From contig NZ_OY764544.1 in the NCBI RefSeq assembly GCF_963668475.1, positions 1,116,001 through 1,180,000 of the forward strand: a stretch of DNA of 64,000 nucleotides, in the 5' to 3' direction. Numbering within the stretch: the stretch's first letter is position 1; the number at the start of each line of letters is the position of its first letter. Of this stretch, positions 1 through 9,174 are shown piece after piece. A model generated the notes under the pieces. The model was not told the origin of the DNA. It saw only the letters and a program-made list of their open reading frames with translations, and made no database searches. The DNA comes from an uncultured Methanospirillum sp. (GTDB lineage Archaea > Halobacteriota > Methanomicrobia > Methanomicrobiales > Methanospirillaceae). The translations under genes were made by a program, and so were the position numbers.

Positions 1-2150
1 TGCCAACTCCTGATCACCAGTATATCATCGAGCTTGCTTTGAGCAGGCAGGAGTTCGGTCAGGAGAAGCTGCGTCAGGACTATCGAAACGTGATGGATCA
101 GGTCGGAGCGATAAATCCTGACATCGATCACTCCCGCCTGTTCAGAAAAAATTTCAGGCTCGTCGGGGATGAAGGATATAATGCCACCAGCGAGGAGCGG
201 TCCATCATCAGCAGCATCCTGGATGATCGTAATAGCCGCGAGTTCGCACATCCGGAGAACGGATCCACCGTTAAGTACCTCCTCATTGATATGTGCAACG
301 ATCTGTATGGCGCTGACATGAGCCTCATTGCAGAGATCACATATAAGAATCAACGGATGCAGGATAAACTGGTATACCTGCTCGGATACCACCTCATCCT
401 TGCAACAATAGCCATTATATCCGGGCTTCTGCTCTCTCTTCAGATCTCCCGAAGGATCACCAGACCGATAGAAGAACTGGTCGAGGACGTTGACAGGCTG
501 GCTGATGGAGATCTGGATCACAGCATCAGGACCGGCGTCACCATCGAACTTCTCAGGCTCCAGGAGAGTACGATACGGCTCGTCTATAGCATCAGGGCCC
601 TGGTACATGAGTTGCGTGAAGAGGAGGAGAAACTCCTCCAGAGCGAGGAGCGGTATCGCACCGTGGTAGAGACCCAGACCGAACTGATATGCAGGTTCAG
701 ACCAGACGGAGATCATCTCTTCGTGAACGAAGCATACTGCCGGTTTTTTGAAAAGAATAGTGATGAGATGCTCGGGTCGCGGTTCACACCAAAGATGACC
801 CGGGATGAGCGCCGGGTAATGGAGAAGCATCTCGAATCACTGACCAGGGATAGTCCGTCAGGCACAATCGATCAGCAGGTTCGGGCCCTGGATGGGGGAA
901 TCAGATGGGTGCAGTGGAATGACACTGTAATCTTCGGGGAAGACGGGGCTGTCACCGAGTACCTGTCAGTTGGCAGGGAGATCACAAGACTGAAACTTCT
1001 GGACGAGAGTGTCCGGGCATCAGACATGCTCTACCGGTCAACAATCAACGCCATGGTGGACGGTGTTCATGTGATCGACAGGTCATACACCATACTCCTG
1101 ATCAACCACGCATTCAAGGCCTGGATAGACCTTCCTCCTGCCGAATCCCTCATTAACCGGAATTTATTTGATGTATTTCCGAATCTGAACGACAAGATCA
1201 GATCAGAATATGTGGAGGTCTTTGAGACCGGCAGGATGTTGATCAGTGAAGAACTACAGAAACTGGAGAATGGACAGAATGAACAAAAAAGGGAGATACA
1301 TACAGAGACCCGCAAAATTCCAATCTGGTTTGACGGCAGGGTAGAGAAGATCGTGACGATCATCAGGGATACTACTGACAAGCATCAGATAGAACTTGCT
1401 CGCCAGAATATGAATCAGATGCTGGAACATGAGGTCAAGACACGAACCCAGGAACTTGAGGCCATCGTGCATGAGCTCGACTCATTCACCTATACAGTCT
1501 CCCATGATCTCAGAGCCCCACTCAGAGCTATCGACGGATTTGCCCACATATTTAGATTAAAAACTGAGCCTGACCATAAACAAGAGGTTTCCTACTACCT
1601 TGCGAAGATCCATGAGAACATCAGGCTCATGGACCAGCTGATTGATGATCTGCTCAACTTCTCCAGGATGTCACGAAGACAGATCGAGCGATCAGTGATC
1701 GATATGGAGGCAATGGTAAATGAAGTCGTCATGGAACTCAGAAATGTGTACCCGCTGGTCCGGTTTGAGGTAACAATTGATGAACTGCCGCCTGCCCGGG
1801 GTGACGCGCTCATGATCAGACAGGTTCTTGCGAGCCTCCTCTCGAATGCGATGAAGTTCTCACAGCGGCAGCACAGGCCGAAGATCAGGGTTGGTTACAC
1901 GATCACTGATGGTGAAACCGAGTACTTTGTGCAGGACAATGGGATAGGTTTTGATATGCAGTATACAGATAAGATATTTGACGTGTTCCACCGGCTGCAT
2001 CCTGTGGGAGAGTACGAAGGAACAGGCGTCGGCCTTGCAATCGCAAAACGGATTGTTATCAGGCATGGCGGGCACATCAGGGTCATATCAGAAGAAGGAT
2101 CAGGGACGACCTTCTTCTTTACAGTAGGGATGGTACATGGCACGAAGTGA
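1..2150 (+). CDS. Membrane PAS sensor histidine kinase (5' end outside window)
   Basis: Two-component sensor kinase. The frame is open to the left edge, so the start probably lies outside; the first in-window start codon is TTG at 39 (numbering below from it). A short extracytoplasmic part precedes a membrane segment (about residues 112-137), then a HAMP linker with a coiled coil (about 138-200), two PAS domains (about 205-320 and 330-450), a HisKA dimerisation domain with the phospho-acceptor His489 in SHDLRAPLRAIDGF, and a HATPase domain with N box Asn603, DNGIGF and GTGVGLAIAK. The SHDLRAP H-box with C-terminal ATPase resembles phytochrome-like and methanogen PAS kinases. The stop overlaps the next gene, a response regulator, by 14 bp, so the two form a cognate pair. 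The signal sensed is unknown. Confidence 0.92.
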   Translation, partial: PTPDHQYIIELALSRQEFGQEKLRQDYRNVMDQVGAINPDIDHSRLFRKNFRLVGDEGYNATSEERSIISSILDDRNSREFAHPENGSTVKYLLIDMCNDLYGADMSLIAEITYKNQRMQDKLVYLLGYHLILATIAIISGLLLSLQISRRITRPIEELVEDVDRLADGDLDHSIRTGVTIELLRLQESTIRLVYSIRALVHELREEEEKLLQSEERYRTVVETQTELICRFRPDGDHLFVNEAYCRFFEKNSDEMLGSRFTPKMTRDERRVMEKHLESLTRDSPSGTIDQQVRALDGGIRWVQWNDTVIFGEDGAVTEYLSVGREITRLKLLDESVRASDMLYRSTINAMVDGVHVIDRSYTILLINHAFKAWIDLPPAESLINRNLFDVFPNLNDKIRSEYVEVFETGRMLISEELQKLENGQNEQKREIHTETRKIPIWFDGRVEKIVTIIRDTTDKHQIELARQNMNQMLEHEVKTRTQELEAIVHELDSFTYTVSHDLRAPLRAIDGFAHIFRLKTEPDHKQEVSYYLAKIHENIRLMDQLIDDLLNFSRMSRRQIERSVIDMEAMVNEVVMELRNVYPLVRFEVTIDELPPARGDALMIRQVLASLLSNAMKFSQRQHRPKIRVGYTITDGETEYFVQDNGIGFDMQYTDKIFDVFHRLHPVGEYEGTGVGLAIAKRIVIRHGGHIRVISEEGSGTTFFFTVGMVHGTK

Positions 2151-2592
2151 CGCAGGTTTGGAGTTGATACTCATTGAGGACAGCCAGAATGATATCGAGC
2201 TCTTCCTCAATGTTGTAGATTGGATCGATATGGGGGATCAGGTGCGGGTCTTTCCAGACGGAAGGGAAGCGCTTGAGTACCTCCTCGGCACCGGAAAGTT
2301 CGAGGGTAATACGTTGGATTATCCTGCTGTAATATTTCTTGATCTGAAAATGCCACTCATGGACGGGATAGAAGTTCTCAAGGCCCTCAAGGAAAATCCG
2401 CGCACAGTCACCCACCCGGTTGTGGTCTTCACATCATCTAACCAGGATATCGATGTGGTGAAGAGTTATCAGCTCGGGGCAAACAGCTACGTCGTAAAGC
2501 CCGTTCAGTTCGAGAAGTTTGCAGAGACGATCCGTGAACTGATCAACTACTGGCGTAATATGAACCGGCCCATGGTCCAGGCAGGGAACTGA
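2137..2592 (+). CDS. Response regulator, Rcp1-like receiver domain
   Basis: Single-domain receiver protein of 151 residues. Acidic pair Glu14-Asp15, phospho-acceptor Asp69 in FLDLKMP, the FTSSN switch region and the conserved lysine in VVKPV are all present. There is no output domain. The long insertion-bearing form matches the Rcp1-type regulators that pair with SHDLRAP-type kinases. It overlaps the upstream kinase gene by 14 bp and is therefore almost surely translated with it. With no DNA-binding domain it probably acts through protein contacts or as a phosphate shuttle (inference). Confidence 0.93.
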   Translation: MARSDAGLELILIEDSQNDIELFLNVVDWIDMGDQVRVFPDGREALEYLLGTGKFEGNTLDYPAVIFLDLKMPLMDGIEVLKALKENPRTVTHPVVVFTSSNQDIDVVKSYQLGANSYVVKPVQFEKFAETIRELINYWRNMNRPMVQAGN

Positions 2593-2651
2593 ACCTCTTC
2601 TTCTCAACCGGTCCGCATCAGCAAACAATTTTCACGATATCGATTGGATCA

Positions 2652-3122
2652 CTACAGTCCGCCGTACCGTCTCCCCATCTTCAGGAAGTAGGACTGGTGC
2701 TCCTCCTCTGCCTGCCAGAAGGTTTCTGCAGGAACAACCTCAGTTACAATTGGCGAACTGTGTAACCCCGACCTGTTGATATCATCGATAAGCCGGGTCG
2801 CTTCATCCCGCTCTTCGTCAGTGTTATAGAATATCATCGACCGGTACTGGGTTCCCTCGTCCGGGCCCTGTCTGTTCAGCTGGGTCGGATCGTGAAGACG
2901 AAAGAAGATCTCAAGCAGCTGCCGGTAGGAGATCTGCTCTGGATCATACTCTATCTGCACAGCCTCTGCATGCCCGGTCCGATCAGAACATACGTCCCGG
3001 TAGGTCGGACTCTGCAATGTTCCCCCGGTATAACCGACCCGGGTTGCAAGAACTCCTGCCACCTGCTGAAACGCTGCCTCAACGCCCCAGAAACACCCTG
3101 CTGCAACGGTTGCAATCACCAT
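2652..3122 (-). CDS. msrA: Peptide methionine sulfoxide reductase MsrA
   Basis: Reduces the S-epimer of methionine sulfoxide in oxidised proteins. The 156-residue protein carries the catalytic motif GCFWG with Cys10 near the N-terminus, followed by the family signatures GYTGG, YRDVCS and TGHAEAVQ, and EEEHQ(S/D)Y near the C-terminus. The length is normal for MsrA. It converges on the two-component pair and is divergent from the secreted DUF3821 gene. Its presence fits oxidative repair in a strict anaerobe exposed to occasional oxygen. Confidence 0.96.
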   Translation of the reverse strand: MVIATVAAGCFWGVEAAFQQVAGVLATRVGYTGGTLQSPTYRDVCSDRTGHAEAVQIEYDPEQISYRQLLEIFFRLHDPTQLNRQGPDEGTQYRSMIFYNTDEERDEATRLIDDINRSGLHSSPIVTEVVPAETFWQAEEEHQSYFLKMGRRYGGL

Positions 3123-3204
3123 GCGATCAGGTTTGCTACCCGGGTTTATCAGGGTGCCCCAGGTCAGATAAACCTATATACACCAGAAGAAACCTGATTG
3201 CTTC

Positions 3205-4428
3205 ATGCGATCGTGGATAGCAGCTCTTTGTATCATTCTCATTCTGGCTCTGGTCCCCTTGGCACTGGCCGATATCAGGACTGTTCCCCCGGGAGGAACG
3301 GTATTCATCGGGGAGGAAAACCTTGACATCAGCGGATCAGGTGTCAGTCCTGGCAGTCAGCTTGCCTGGTGGGCTCCCGGGACCTCGCTTGATGAGACCC
3401 CGGCAGACACGGTTACGGTCTCAAGTCCGACCAGCTTCTCTGCACTCAGTGCCTCATTCTCAGGAAAAGAAGGGATCTGGTACTCACTTGCAGGAAAGAC
3501 CCCGGTGATGAAGATAAAAAAGCCGAAGATGCGGGTGAAGATTACTGATACCACCTCTGACTTTGATGCCACCGGCAAATGGCTGCCCAGGGGGCATCTG
3601 GCTTCGTTTCAGATCGAGAGCAACCTGTATGAACTCAGATCTCGGGGCGGTCTCACCGGTGCCCCGGTGGACATCATCATCATCAGCCCTGGGAAGACCG
3701 AGTACTCAGCAGTCTCCGGGCCGTCAGGCTCATTCAGCCTCACCGGCATTCCGGTAAGTTCAGCCTTATACGATACCGGCCCGGTCTGGAATACGGGAGG
3801 GACAGAGGCGGGGACGTATACTATCCAGGCGAAGTGTACAGCAAACGAACTGGACTCAAACAGTGCTGACCCGGGAACCGGGGTATCAGAGGAGGTGACG
3901 GTGCTGATACAGGATATTAACCCACTTTCAGGTTCAGGAAAACAGGTGGAGATAGAGGCAGGATCAGATCAAAGGGCTGACACCGGTTCTGATACCACAG
4001 GCACCGGAGAGCAGAAAGTCACGCAAACCCCGACAGTGAGGAAGACGCCGGTTCAGACACTGGCATCGGGAGCACCAGTCCCGGTGCATACGTCAACAAG
4101 CACAGCTGCAGCCTCCCCCGCAGGAACGATACCCGCAACCCTTCCGCCGACCCCAGCAGTCGTTTCTCTGCAGACGCCTTCAGCAGCAGAATCGGTTCAG
4201 CCGACTGTGAATGCAACACGTACGACAATTCCCCCCTCGCCGTCAGCGACCCCGGTTCCTGCCACAGCGGCGCCAACACCCACCCAGGCCTCGCCCCTGC
4301 CGGTTGGGGTTGCCCTTGCGACTCTCAGTAGCCCTGCTTCATACAGTTGGGCGGAGATAGGAGCGTTGTACCGAAAGGATACCAGAACCTCAATCTTTTT
4401 TTGGATCCAGATAGAATACATCCCATGA
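3205..4428 (+). CDS. Secreted DUF3821-type surface protein, anchor apparently lost
   Basis: Signal peptide at residues 1-22 (ALVPLALA then DIRTVPPGGTVFIGEE), followed by a beta-rich domain of about 200 residues of the kind annotated DUF3821 in Methanomicrobiales, then a long Pro/Thr/Ala-rich stalk (about 255-375). Relatives usually end with a short hydrophobic helix and basic tail; here the start of such a segment (LPVGVALATL) is seen, but it runs into polar, unrelated sequence (SYSWAEIGALYRK) and stops in an ATGA overlap with the nitroreductase start. The last 35 residues look like read-through into former intergenic or other DNA. Role is probably cell-surface; specific function unknown. Confidence 0.75.
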   Translation: MRSWIAALCIILILALVPLALADIRTVPPGGTVFIGEENLDISGSGVSPGSQLAWWAPGTSLDETPADTVTVSSPTSFSALSASFSGKEGIWYSLAGKTPVMKIKKPKMRVKITDTTSDFDATGKWLPRGHLASFQIESNLYELRSRGGLTGAPVDIIIISPGKTEYSAVSGPSGSFSLTGIPVSSALYDTGPVWNTGGTEAGTYTIQAKCTANELDSNSADPGTGVSEEVTVLIQDINPLSGSGKQVEIEAGSDQRADTGSDTTGTGEQKVTQTPTVRKTPVQTLASGAPVPVHTSTSTAAASPAGTIPATLPPTPAVVSLQTPSAAESVQPTVNATRTTIPPSPSATPVPATAAPTPTQASPLPVGVALATLSSPASYSWAEIGALYRKDTRTSIFFWIQIEYIP

Positions 4429-4937
4429 ATCTTGGGGCAACACTCATCAAATCGCGGCGAAGTGTCCGCAGCTTCACTGATGTACCGGTTAATGATGAGA
4501 TCATCCACGAAGCCCTCGAATGTGCCCGACTTGCACCGACGGCGATGAACCTCCAGCCCTGGCTCTTCGGGGCGATCAGGGACAAGGCCCTGCTGAAGCA
4601 GCTCGCTGACCTGACCGATCACGGAAGGTTCATTGAGAACGCCGCGGTCTGTTTTGCCGTTTTCGGAGAGAAGGAGGCAAAGTATTACCTTGAGGATGGC
4701 TGCGCTGCAACTGAGAACGTAATCATCTGCCTGCAGGGATATGGCCTCGGTACCTGCTGGGTTGCAGGTGACAAGAAGGAGTACGCAGAACCGGTGAGAA
4801 AACTCCTGAATGTCCCTGAAAAGTATACGCTGGTCTCCCTGATCGCAGGCGGGTTTCCAAAAGAGATCTCAATGCCAAAGAAGAAGCATCTGGACGAGGT
4901 CTCCTTCACTGACACCTGGAAAGAAGAAGATCAGTAA
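4425..4937 (+). CDS. Nitroreductase family FMN protein
   Basis: FMN-dependent oxidoreductase of the nitroreductase superfamily, about 170 residues. Conserved features are the N-terminal IKSRRSVRSFTD phosphate-binding segment, LAPTAMNLQPW, the central acidic region and GLGTCWVAG. The start is taken at ATG 4425, because homology begins with MNLGATLIKSRRSVR; an upstream TTG (4347) in the same frame would add residues that overlap the preceding gene. The ATG overlaps the stop of the DUF3821 gene (ATGA), suggesting coupled translation. The physiological substrate cannot be told from the sequence. Confidence 0.88.
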   Translation: MNLGATLIKSRRSVRSFTDVPVNDEIIHEALECARLAPTAMNLQPWLFGAIRDKALLKQLADLTDHGRFIENAAVCFAVFGEKEAKYYLEDGCAATENVIICLQGYGLGTCWVAGDKKEYAEPVRKLLNVPEKYTLVSLIAGGFPKEISMPKKKHLDEVSFTDTWKEEDQ

Positions 4938-4973
4938 ATTTTAACGATATTTTTTCTTTTTTACTTCTTTTCA
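4938..4973 (+). terminator. T-rich terminator after nitroreductase gene
   Basis: The gap between the convergent nitroreductase and subtilase genes contains several T-runs on the plus strand (for example TTTTTTCTTTTTT). Archaeal polymerase terminates at such oligo-T tracts, so this is a likely terminator for the plus-strand gene. Confidence 0.6.
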
Positions 4974-6626
4974 TCAGATACTCTGGAATAGTTTTACCAG
5001 ATCGCTGTAGTCTATCTTTGCGTTTCCTGATACGTCGAAGGCTGCAACCGGCTCATTGGCCTTGATCCAGTCCATGTACTTGAAGAACAGACTCACATCT
5101 GCGAATTCAAGTCTTCCGTTCCCGTTGAGATCCTCGTACACCCCGTCACCATTGAGATCCTTCGGGCCATTGGACTGGCCCGGGAGGGTCGTCACTGAAC
5201 CTCCTGTAAGGGCAGAAAGAGTCTTTGCTGCATCGATCCTCCCACTGGTCACGGTCTTTCCTGACCATGTAGAGACTGTATCAACGTTGCTCATGATCAG
5301 CGACTTCAGTTCTGCTGGTGTGAGGCCTGGTTTCTTTGAGAGGAGCAGGGCAGCAAGACCGGCAACATGGGGTGTTGCCATCGAGGTGCCCTTCATGCTC
5401 ATATATTGGGATCCGAGCGATGTCGGATACGAGGAGAGGATACCATCACCGGGGGCTGCAACGTCCACCGATGTTGGACCATAATTTGAGTAGGACGGGA
5501 TACCATCCTTGGCAGTGCTTGCAGCAACAGATATGATCTGTGCCTCTGTAAAGCAGGACGGGTACTGGGGGATCGTGTCGGTGTTGATACCGGAGTTACC
5601 GGCAGCACAGGCAAACAGTGTGTTTGTTGCAGATATCGCGTCTTCGAGTGCCTGACTCTTTGCAGTACCGCCCCAGGAGCAGCTGATCACGTTCGCTCCC
5701 ATCTTGCGTGCATATGCGATTGCATTGAGGGATGCCGCAACATCACCGGTTCCGTCTGCACGCAGGAACTTGAGCGACATGATCTTCACCTTCTGGTTCA
5801 CTCCGCTGATTCCCACCCCGTTATTCCCTACCGCACCGATGACCCCGGCACAGTGGGTTCCATGACCGTTGTCATCCATGGGATTGTTGTCGTTGTTGAT
5901 GAAGTCCCAGCCGTGAACATCGTCAATATATCCGTTCCCGTCATCGTCGATGCCGTTCCCGGCGATCTCTCCCGGATTGGTCCAGATGTTTGCAGCAAGG
6001 TCCGGGTGGGAGTAGTCGACACCGGTGTCAATGACCGCGACCACGATAGAGTCAGAGCCTTTACTCACTGACCAGGCAGAGAGGGCACCGATGTCTGCCC
6101 CTGACGTTCCGCTGTTCTGGCCGGTGTTGGAGAGGGCCCACTGTTCAGAGAAACGGGGATCATTCGGTGCACCGGAGACTGATTGTGCACCGAATGATTC
6201 GTTCCCGGGAAGTTCGGGTGTTGAGGGGAGGGAGAGCTGGATGACATAGTTCGGCTCTGCATATGCCACATACGACGATTTGTTCAGTTCCTCGATGGCC
6301 TTCTCCACCGATACCGTGGCGTCCACGTCGATCATCTGCATGCCTTTGAGGCCTTCTGCTGAGAAGTCATCGGTCACTTCTGCACCCAGACTTGCCAGTT
6401 TTGTTGAGGCAACACTCATCGCAGAGATCCCATCCGTATTCTTATATTTGATAATAATCTCTCCCGGCACATACGGCGTATCGGTAAGATTTGAGGAGGT
6501 ATTTTCCGTTCCTGATGAATTGTTTGCAGAGCTGTTCGAACCGTCTGCCATACAAGGGACTATTAAGACGGCTGTTATGAGAAGAAAAACCAGAAGTGAT
6601 CTCCAGAGCTCTCGCTGACTGACCAT
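4974..6626 (-). CDS. Secreted subtilisin-like protease with dockerin-like tail
   Basis: S8-family serine endopeptidase of 550 residues. Signal peptide about 1-27, Ser/Asn-rich linker, I9/fervidolysin-like propeptide about 50-130, and a catalytic domain about 155-475 with the triad Asp200 (VIDTGVD), His255 (NGHGTHCAG) and Ser415 (GTSMATPHVAG), plus oxyanion Asn344 (AAGNSG). Acidic loops rich in Asp and Gly (about 224-252) look like calcium sites. The last 62 residues contain two EF-hand-like loops (DLNGDG and DVSGNAKIDYSDL), a type I dockerin-like arrangement. In clostridia dockerins bind cohesins; no cohesin gene is in this window, so the partner is unknown. Likely exported and self-processed. 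Transcribed alone, divergent from the HPS-RraA gene. Confidence 0.93.
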   Translation of the reverse strand: MVSQRELWRSLLVFLLITAVLIVPCMADGSNSSANNSSGTENTSSNLTDTPYVPGEIIIKYKNTDGISAMSVASTKLASLGAEVTDDFSAEGLKGMQMIDVDATVSVEKAIEELNKSSYVAYAEPNYVIQLSLPSTPELPGNESFGAQSVSGAPNDPRFSEQWALSNTGQNSGTSGADIGALSAWSVSKGSDSIVVAVIDTGVDYSHPDLAANIWTNPGEIAGNGIDDDGNGYIDDVHGWDFINNDNNPMDDNGHGTHCAGVIGAVGNNGVGISGVNQKVKIMSLKFLRADGTGDVAASLNAIAYARKMGANVISCSWGGTAKSQALEDAISATNTLFACAAGNSGINTDTIPQYPSCFTEAQIISVAASTAKDGIPSYSNYGPTSVDVAAPGDGILSSYPTSLGSQYMSMKGTSMATPHVAGLAALLLSKKPGLTPAELKSLIMSNVDTVSTWSGKTVTSGRIDAAKTLSALTGGSVTTLPGQSNGPKDLNGDGVYEDLNGNGRLEFADVSLFFKYMDWIKANEPVAAFDVSGNAKIDYSDLVKLFQSI

Positions 6627-6775
6627 GTGATGACCCCGCCCACCGGAACCTGCAATTGAGCAGACCTGCGGTAACAGGATAGTTGGGTGGCAGTGATTTT
6701 AACAGTTCTCTGCTGCGTTCAGCAGAAGAAGAGAGAAACCGGGTGATCCAGGGCTGGTAAAAGGAATGATTATCC

Positions 6776-8086
6776 TTGAGTCAGGCAGATCTGTACCACA
6801 TGAATCCACCCATCCTGCAGGTTGCACTTGACCTGGTCGAGACGGATCGGGCACTCCGGATTGCAGGAGACGCTGTTGCCGGAGGAGCCGACTGGCTGGA
6901 AGCAGGAACTCCCCTGATCAAGAGCGAGGGAATGGCTGCGGTAACCGCCCTTGCAAAAGCGTTTCCCGGTAGAACGATCGTTGCAGATATGAAGACCGCA
7001 GACACCGGGGCCATCGAGGTGGAGATGGCTGCAAAGGCAGGAGCTGCCGTGGTCTGTGTGCTTGGTTCTGCAGATGATGATGTTATTGCCGAAGCAGTCC
7101 GGGCAGGTGCCAAATACGGGGTGAAGATCATGACCGATCTGCTGAATGTGGCAGATCCATCAGCCCGGGCCAGGGAACTTGAGACCCTTGGGGTTGATAT
7201 CATCGCTGTTCATACCGGGATTGATCAGCAGATGACCGGGAAAAATCCCCTTGAAGTGCTGACACAGATAAAGGGATTAGTCTCTCTTCCGGTAGCGGTG
7301 GCAGGTGGGATTGATGCTGCCATTGCAGGTGAGGCGGTCAGGCTCGGGGCAGAGATCGTGATCGTCGGGGGGTGGATCGTACGATCTGCTGATGTTACCG
7401 GCTCCGCCAGGGAGATCCGCACATCCCTGGACAACCCGGTGACAGGCGGCTGGCAGCCTTCGGATCAGGAGAGCGAGATACGCAGGATATTCAGCCAGGT
7501 GTCTGCACCCCATGTTACCGATGCGATGCACAGGAAAGGAGCCATGCACGGGATATTTTCCATCTGCCCTGGCACAAAGGCAGTGGGAAAGGCAGTGACC
7601 GTGCAGACGATCGGCGGCGACTGGGCAAAGCCGGTAGAGGCGATCAACGTGGCTGGTGAAGGAGATTTCCTTGTCATCAGCAACGACCAGGTCACTGATG
7701 TAGCCCCGTGGGGCGAACTCGCAACGCTCTCGGCACGAAACCGGGGTGTTACCGGCGTTGTTATCGACGGGGCGGTCAGGGATGTTGACGACATCAGGAA
7801 GATGAACTTCCCGCTCTGGGCCAAGGCGACAGTACCCAATGCAGGTGAACCGAAGGGGTTTGGGGAGATCAACGCAGAGATCAGGTGTGCAGGCCAGACG
7901 GTAAGACCTGGTGACTGGATCGTGGCTGACGAGAGCGGGGTTGTCGTGGTGCCGAAGAAGCGGGGGTATGAGGTTGCCAGGAGGGCTCTTGAGGTGAAGA
8001 AGACCGAAGACCGCATCAGGGCCGAGATTCGCGAGGGGAGTACCCTTGCCCAGGTCATGAACCTGCTCAGGTGGGAGAAACGGTAA
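6776..8086 (+). CDS. Hexulose-6-phosphate synthase / RraA-like fusion protein
   Basis: Two-domain protein of about 436 residues. Residues about 10-215 are a (beta/alpha)8 hexulose-6-phosphate synthase (OMP decarboxylase superfamily) with LQVALDLVETDRAL, ADMKTADTGA, MTDLLNVADP and VAGGIDAA. Residues about 230-430 are RraA/HMG-aldolase-like, with HVTDAMHRKG, GDFLVISNDQ, GVVIDGAVRDVDDI and the metal-site region. HPS links formaldehyde with ribulose 5-phosphate, or runs in reverse to make ribulose 5-phosphate in archaea lacking the oxidative pentose pathway. The RraA-like partner's role is unclear; such domains include aldolases and ribonuclease regulators. TTG 6776 and ATG 6800 are both possible starts; the second agrees better with the homologous region. 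A second HPS domain lies at the right end of the window. Confidence 0.9.
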   Translation: MSQADLYHMNPPILQVALDLVETDRALRIAGDAVAGGADWLEAGTPLIKSEGMAAVTALAKAFPGRTIVADMKTADTGAIEVEMAAKAGAAVVCVLGSADDDVIAEAVRAGAKYGVKIMTDLLNVADPSARARELETLGVDIIAVHTGIDQQMTGKNPLEVLTQIKGLVSLPVAVAGGIDAAIAGEAVRLGAEIVIVGGWIVRSADVTGSAREIRTSLDNPVTGGWQPSDQESEIRRIFSQVSAPHVTDAMHRKGAMHGIFSICPGTKAVGKAVTVQTIGGDWAKPVEAINVAGEGDFLVISNDQVTDVAPWGELATLSARNRGVTGVVIDGAVRDVDDIRKMNFPLWAKATVPNAGEPKGFGEINAEIRCAGQTVRPGDWIVADESGVVVVPKKRGYEVARRALEVKKTEDRIRAEIREGSTLAQVMNLLRWEKR

Positions 8087-8171
8087 TCTCGTTTATCTGG
8101 TAATCAGGCGATTACTGAGAAGAATACTGCCTGCAGCCGGCTGATGGCTGCTCTCACCCAGTTTTTCCATC

Positions 8172-9113
8172 ATGATGATCACTACCATTCCAGCCTGGCT
8201 GAAGACCGTCCTCAAGTTTGCTATCGGTGTTGTTATCATCATATGGCTCCTCTTCAGGTTCAACCCCCATGAGATCCTGGATGCCCTTGCAGGGGTGCAG
8301 GTCTCTTTGCTCGTGGTTGCTATCATGGTTTACGCAGTCACCCTGCTTCTTCTCTCCCTCAGGTGGCGGTTTATCCTCAGGCAGATGGGATACCAGGTTC
8401 CTGTGCTGGTTGCGTACCAGGGATTTGTTGCTGGAATTCTAATGTCAGACATGACCCCTGCCCGGGTCGGGGAGATCTCGCGGCCGCTTACGATCCGGGA
8501 CCGGGTGCCTGCCCATGCCGGGCTCGGGTCAGTTTTTCTCGATCGCTACTGCGACTTTGTAGCAATATTTCTCCTCGGGTGCGGGGGACTCCTCCTCCTC
8601 TCGGCTGCCCATTCACCAGGGCTTCTCCTGATGATGACCGGAGTCCTCTCGATCCCGATCGTACTGCTCACTGCATTCTGGGTGAAGCGATCAGCAGTGC
8701 TGAACCTCGTGCATATCTTCAGGATGCCCAGGCTCTCCTCATTTGCCACCGATCTCGGGGAAGCCATGGATGCACTCTCCCATCCTGGACCGACAATGGG
8801 AGTATCCATTCTCTTCACACTCCTGATCTGGATCCTCCAGAGTCTGCGGGTTGTTCTTATCGCACTGGCAGCAGGGTTCGTGCTCCCGATACAGGAGTTG
8901 ATCTTTATTCAGCCGCTGATAAGCGCCCTCGCCCTGATCCCGATATCCATTTCCGGCCTCGGCTTTGTCGAGGGCGGGTATGTGACGGTATTTGCACAGT
9001 ATGGTATCCCAGCCGCAGCCGGATTTGCAATTGCTCTTCTTGACCGGGTGCTGACGGTCGGGTTTCACCTGGTCGTCGGGTTCAGGTATGCCTTGAGGAC
9101 CGTGGGGAGGTAG
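8172..9113 (+). CDS. Lysylphosphatidylglycerol synthase TM-region / flippase-like membrane protein
   Basis: Integral membrane protein of 313 residues with about eight hydrophobic segments. It shows the PF03706 (UPF0104, AglD C-terminal-like) features: SLRWRFILRQMG after helix 2, the charged TPARVGEISRP loop, DRYCDF and, near the end, SGLGFVEGGYV. Members are thought to move or modify polyprenyl- or glycerolipid-linked intermediates; archaeal relatives are found in protein glycosylation and lipid assembly. It stands alone here, so the substrate cannot be inferred. Two adjacent ATG codons are possible starts. Confidence 0.85.
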   Translation: MMITTIPAWLKTVLKFAIGVVIIIWLLFRFNPHEILDALAGVQVSLLVVAIMVYAVTLLLLSLRWRFILRQMGYQVPVLVAYQGFVAGILMSDMTPARVGEISRPLTIRDRVPAHAGLGSVFLDRYCDFVAIFLLGCGGLLLLSAAHSPGLLLMMTGVLSIPIVLLTAFWVKRSAVLNLVHIFRMPRLSSFATDLGEAMDALSHPGPTMGVSILFTLLIWILQSLRVVLIALAAGFVLPIQELIFIQPLISALALIPISISGLGFVEGGYVTVFAQYGIPAAAGFAIALLDRVLTVGFHLVVGFRYALRTVGR

Positions 9114-9174
9114 GAACAATATACGGCTTCCCAGCCGTCTTCAGGGTCCTGAAGCGAAAGCCATAATTTTTACG

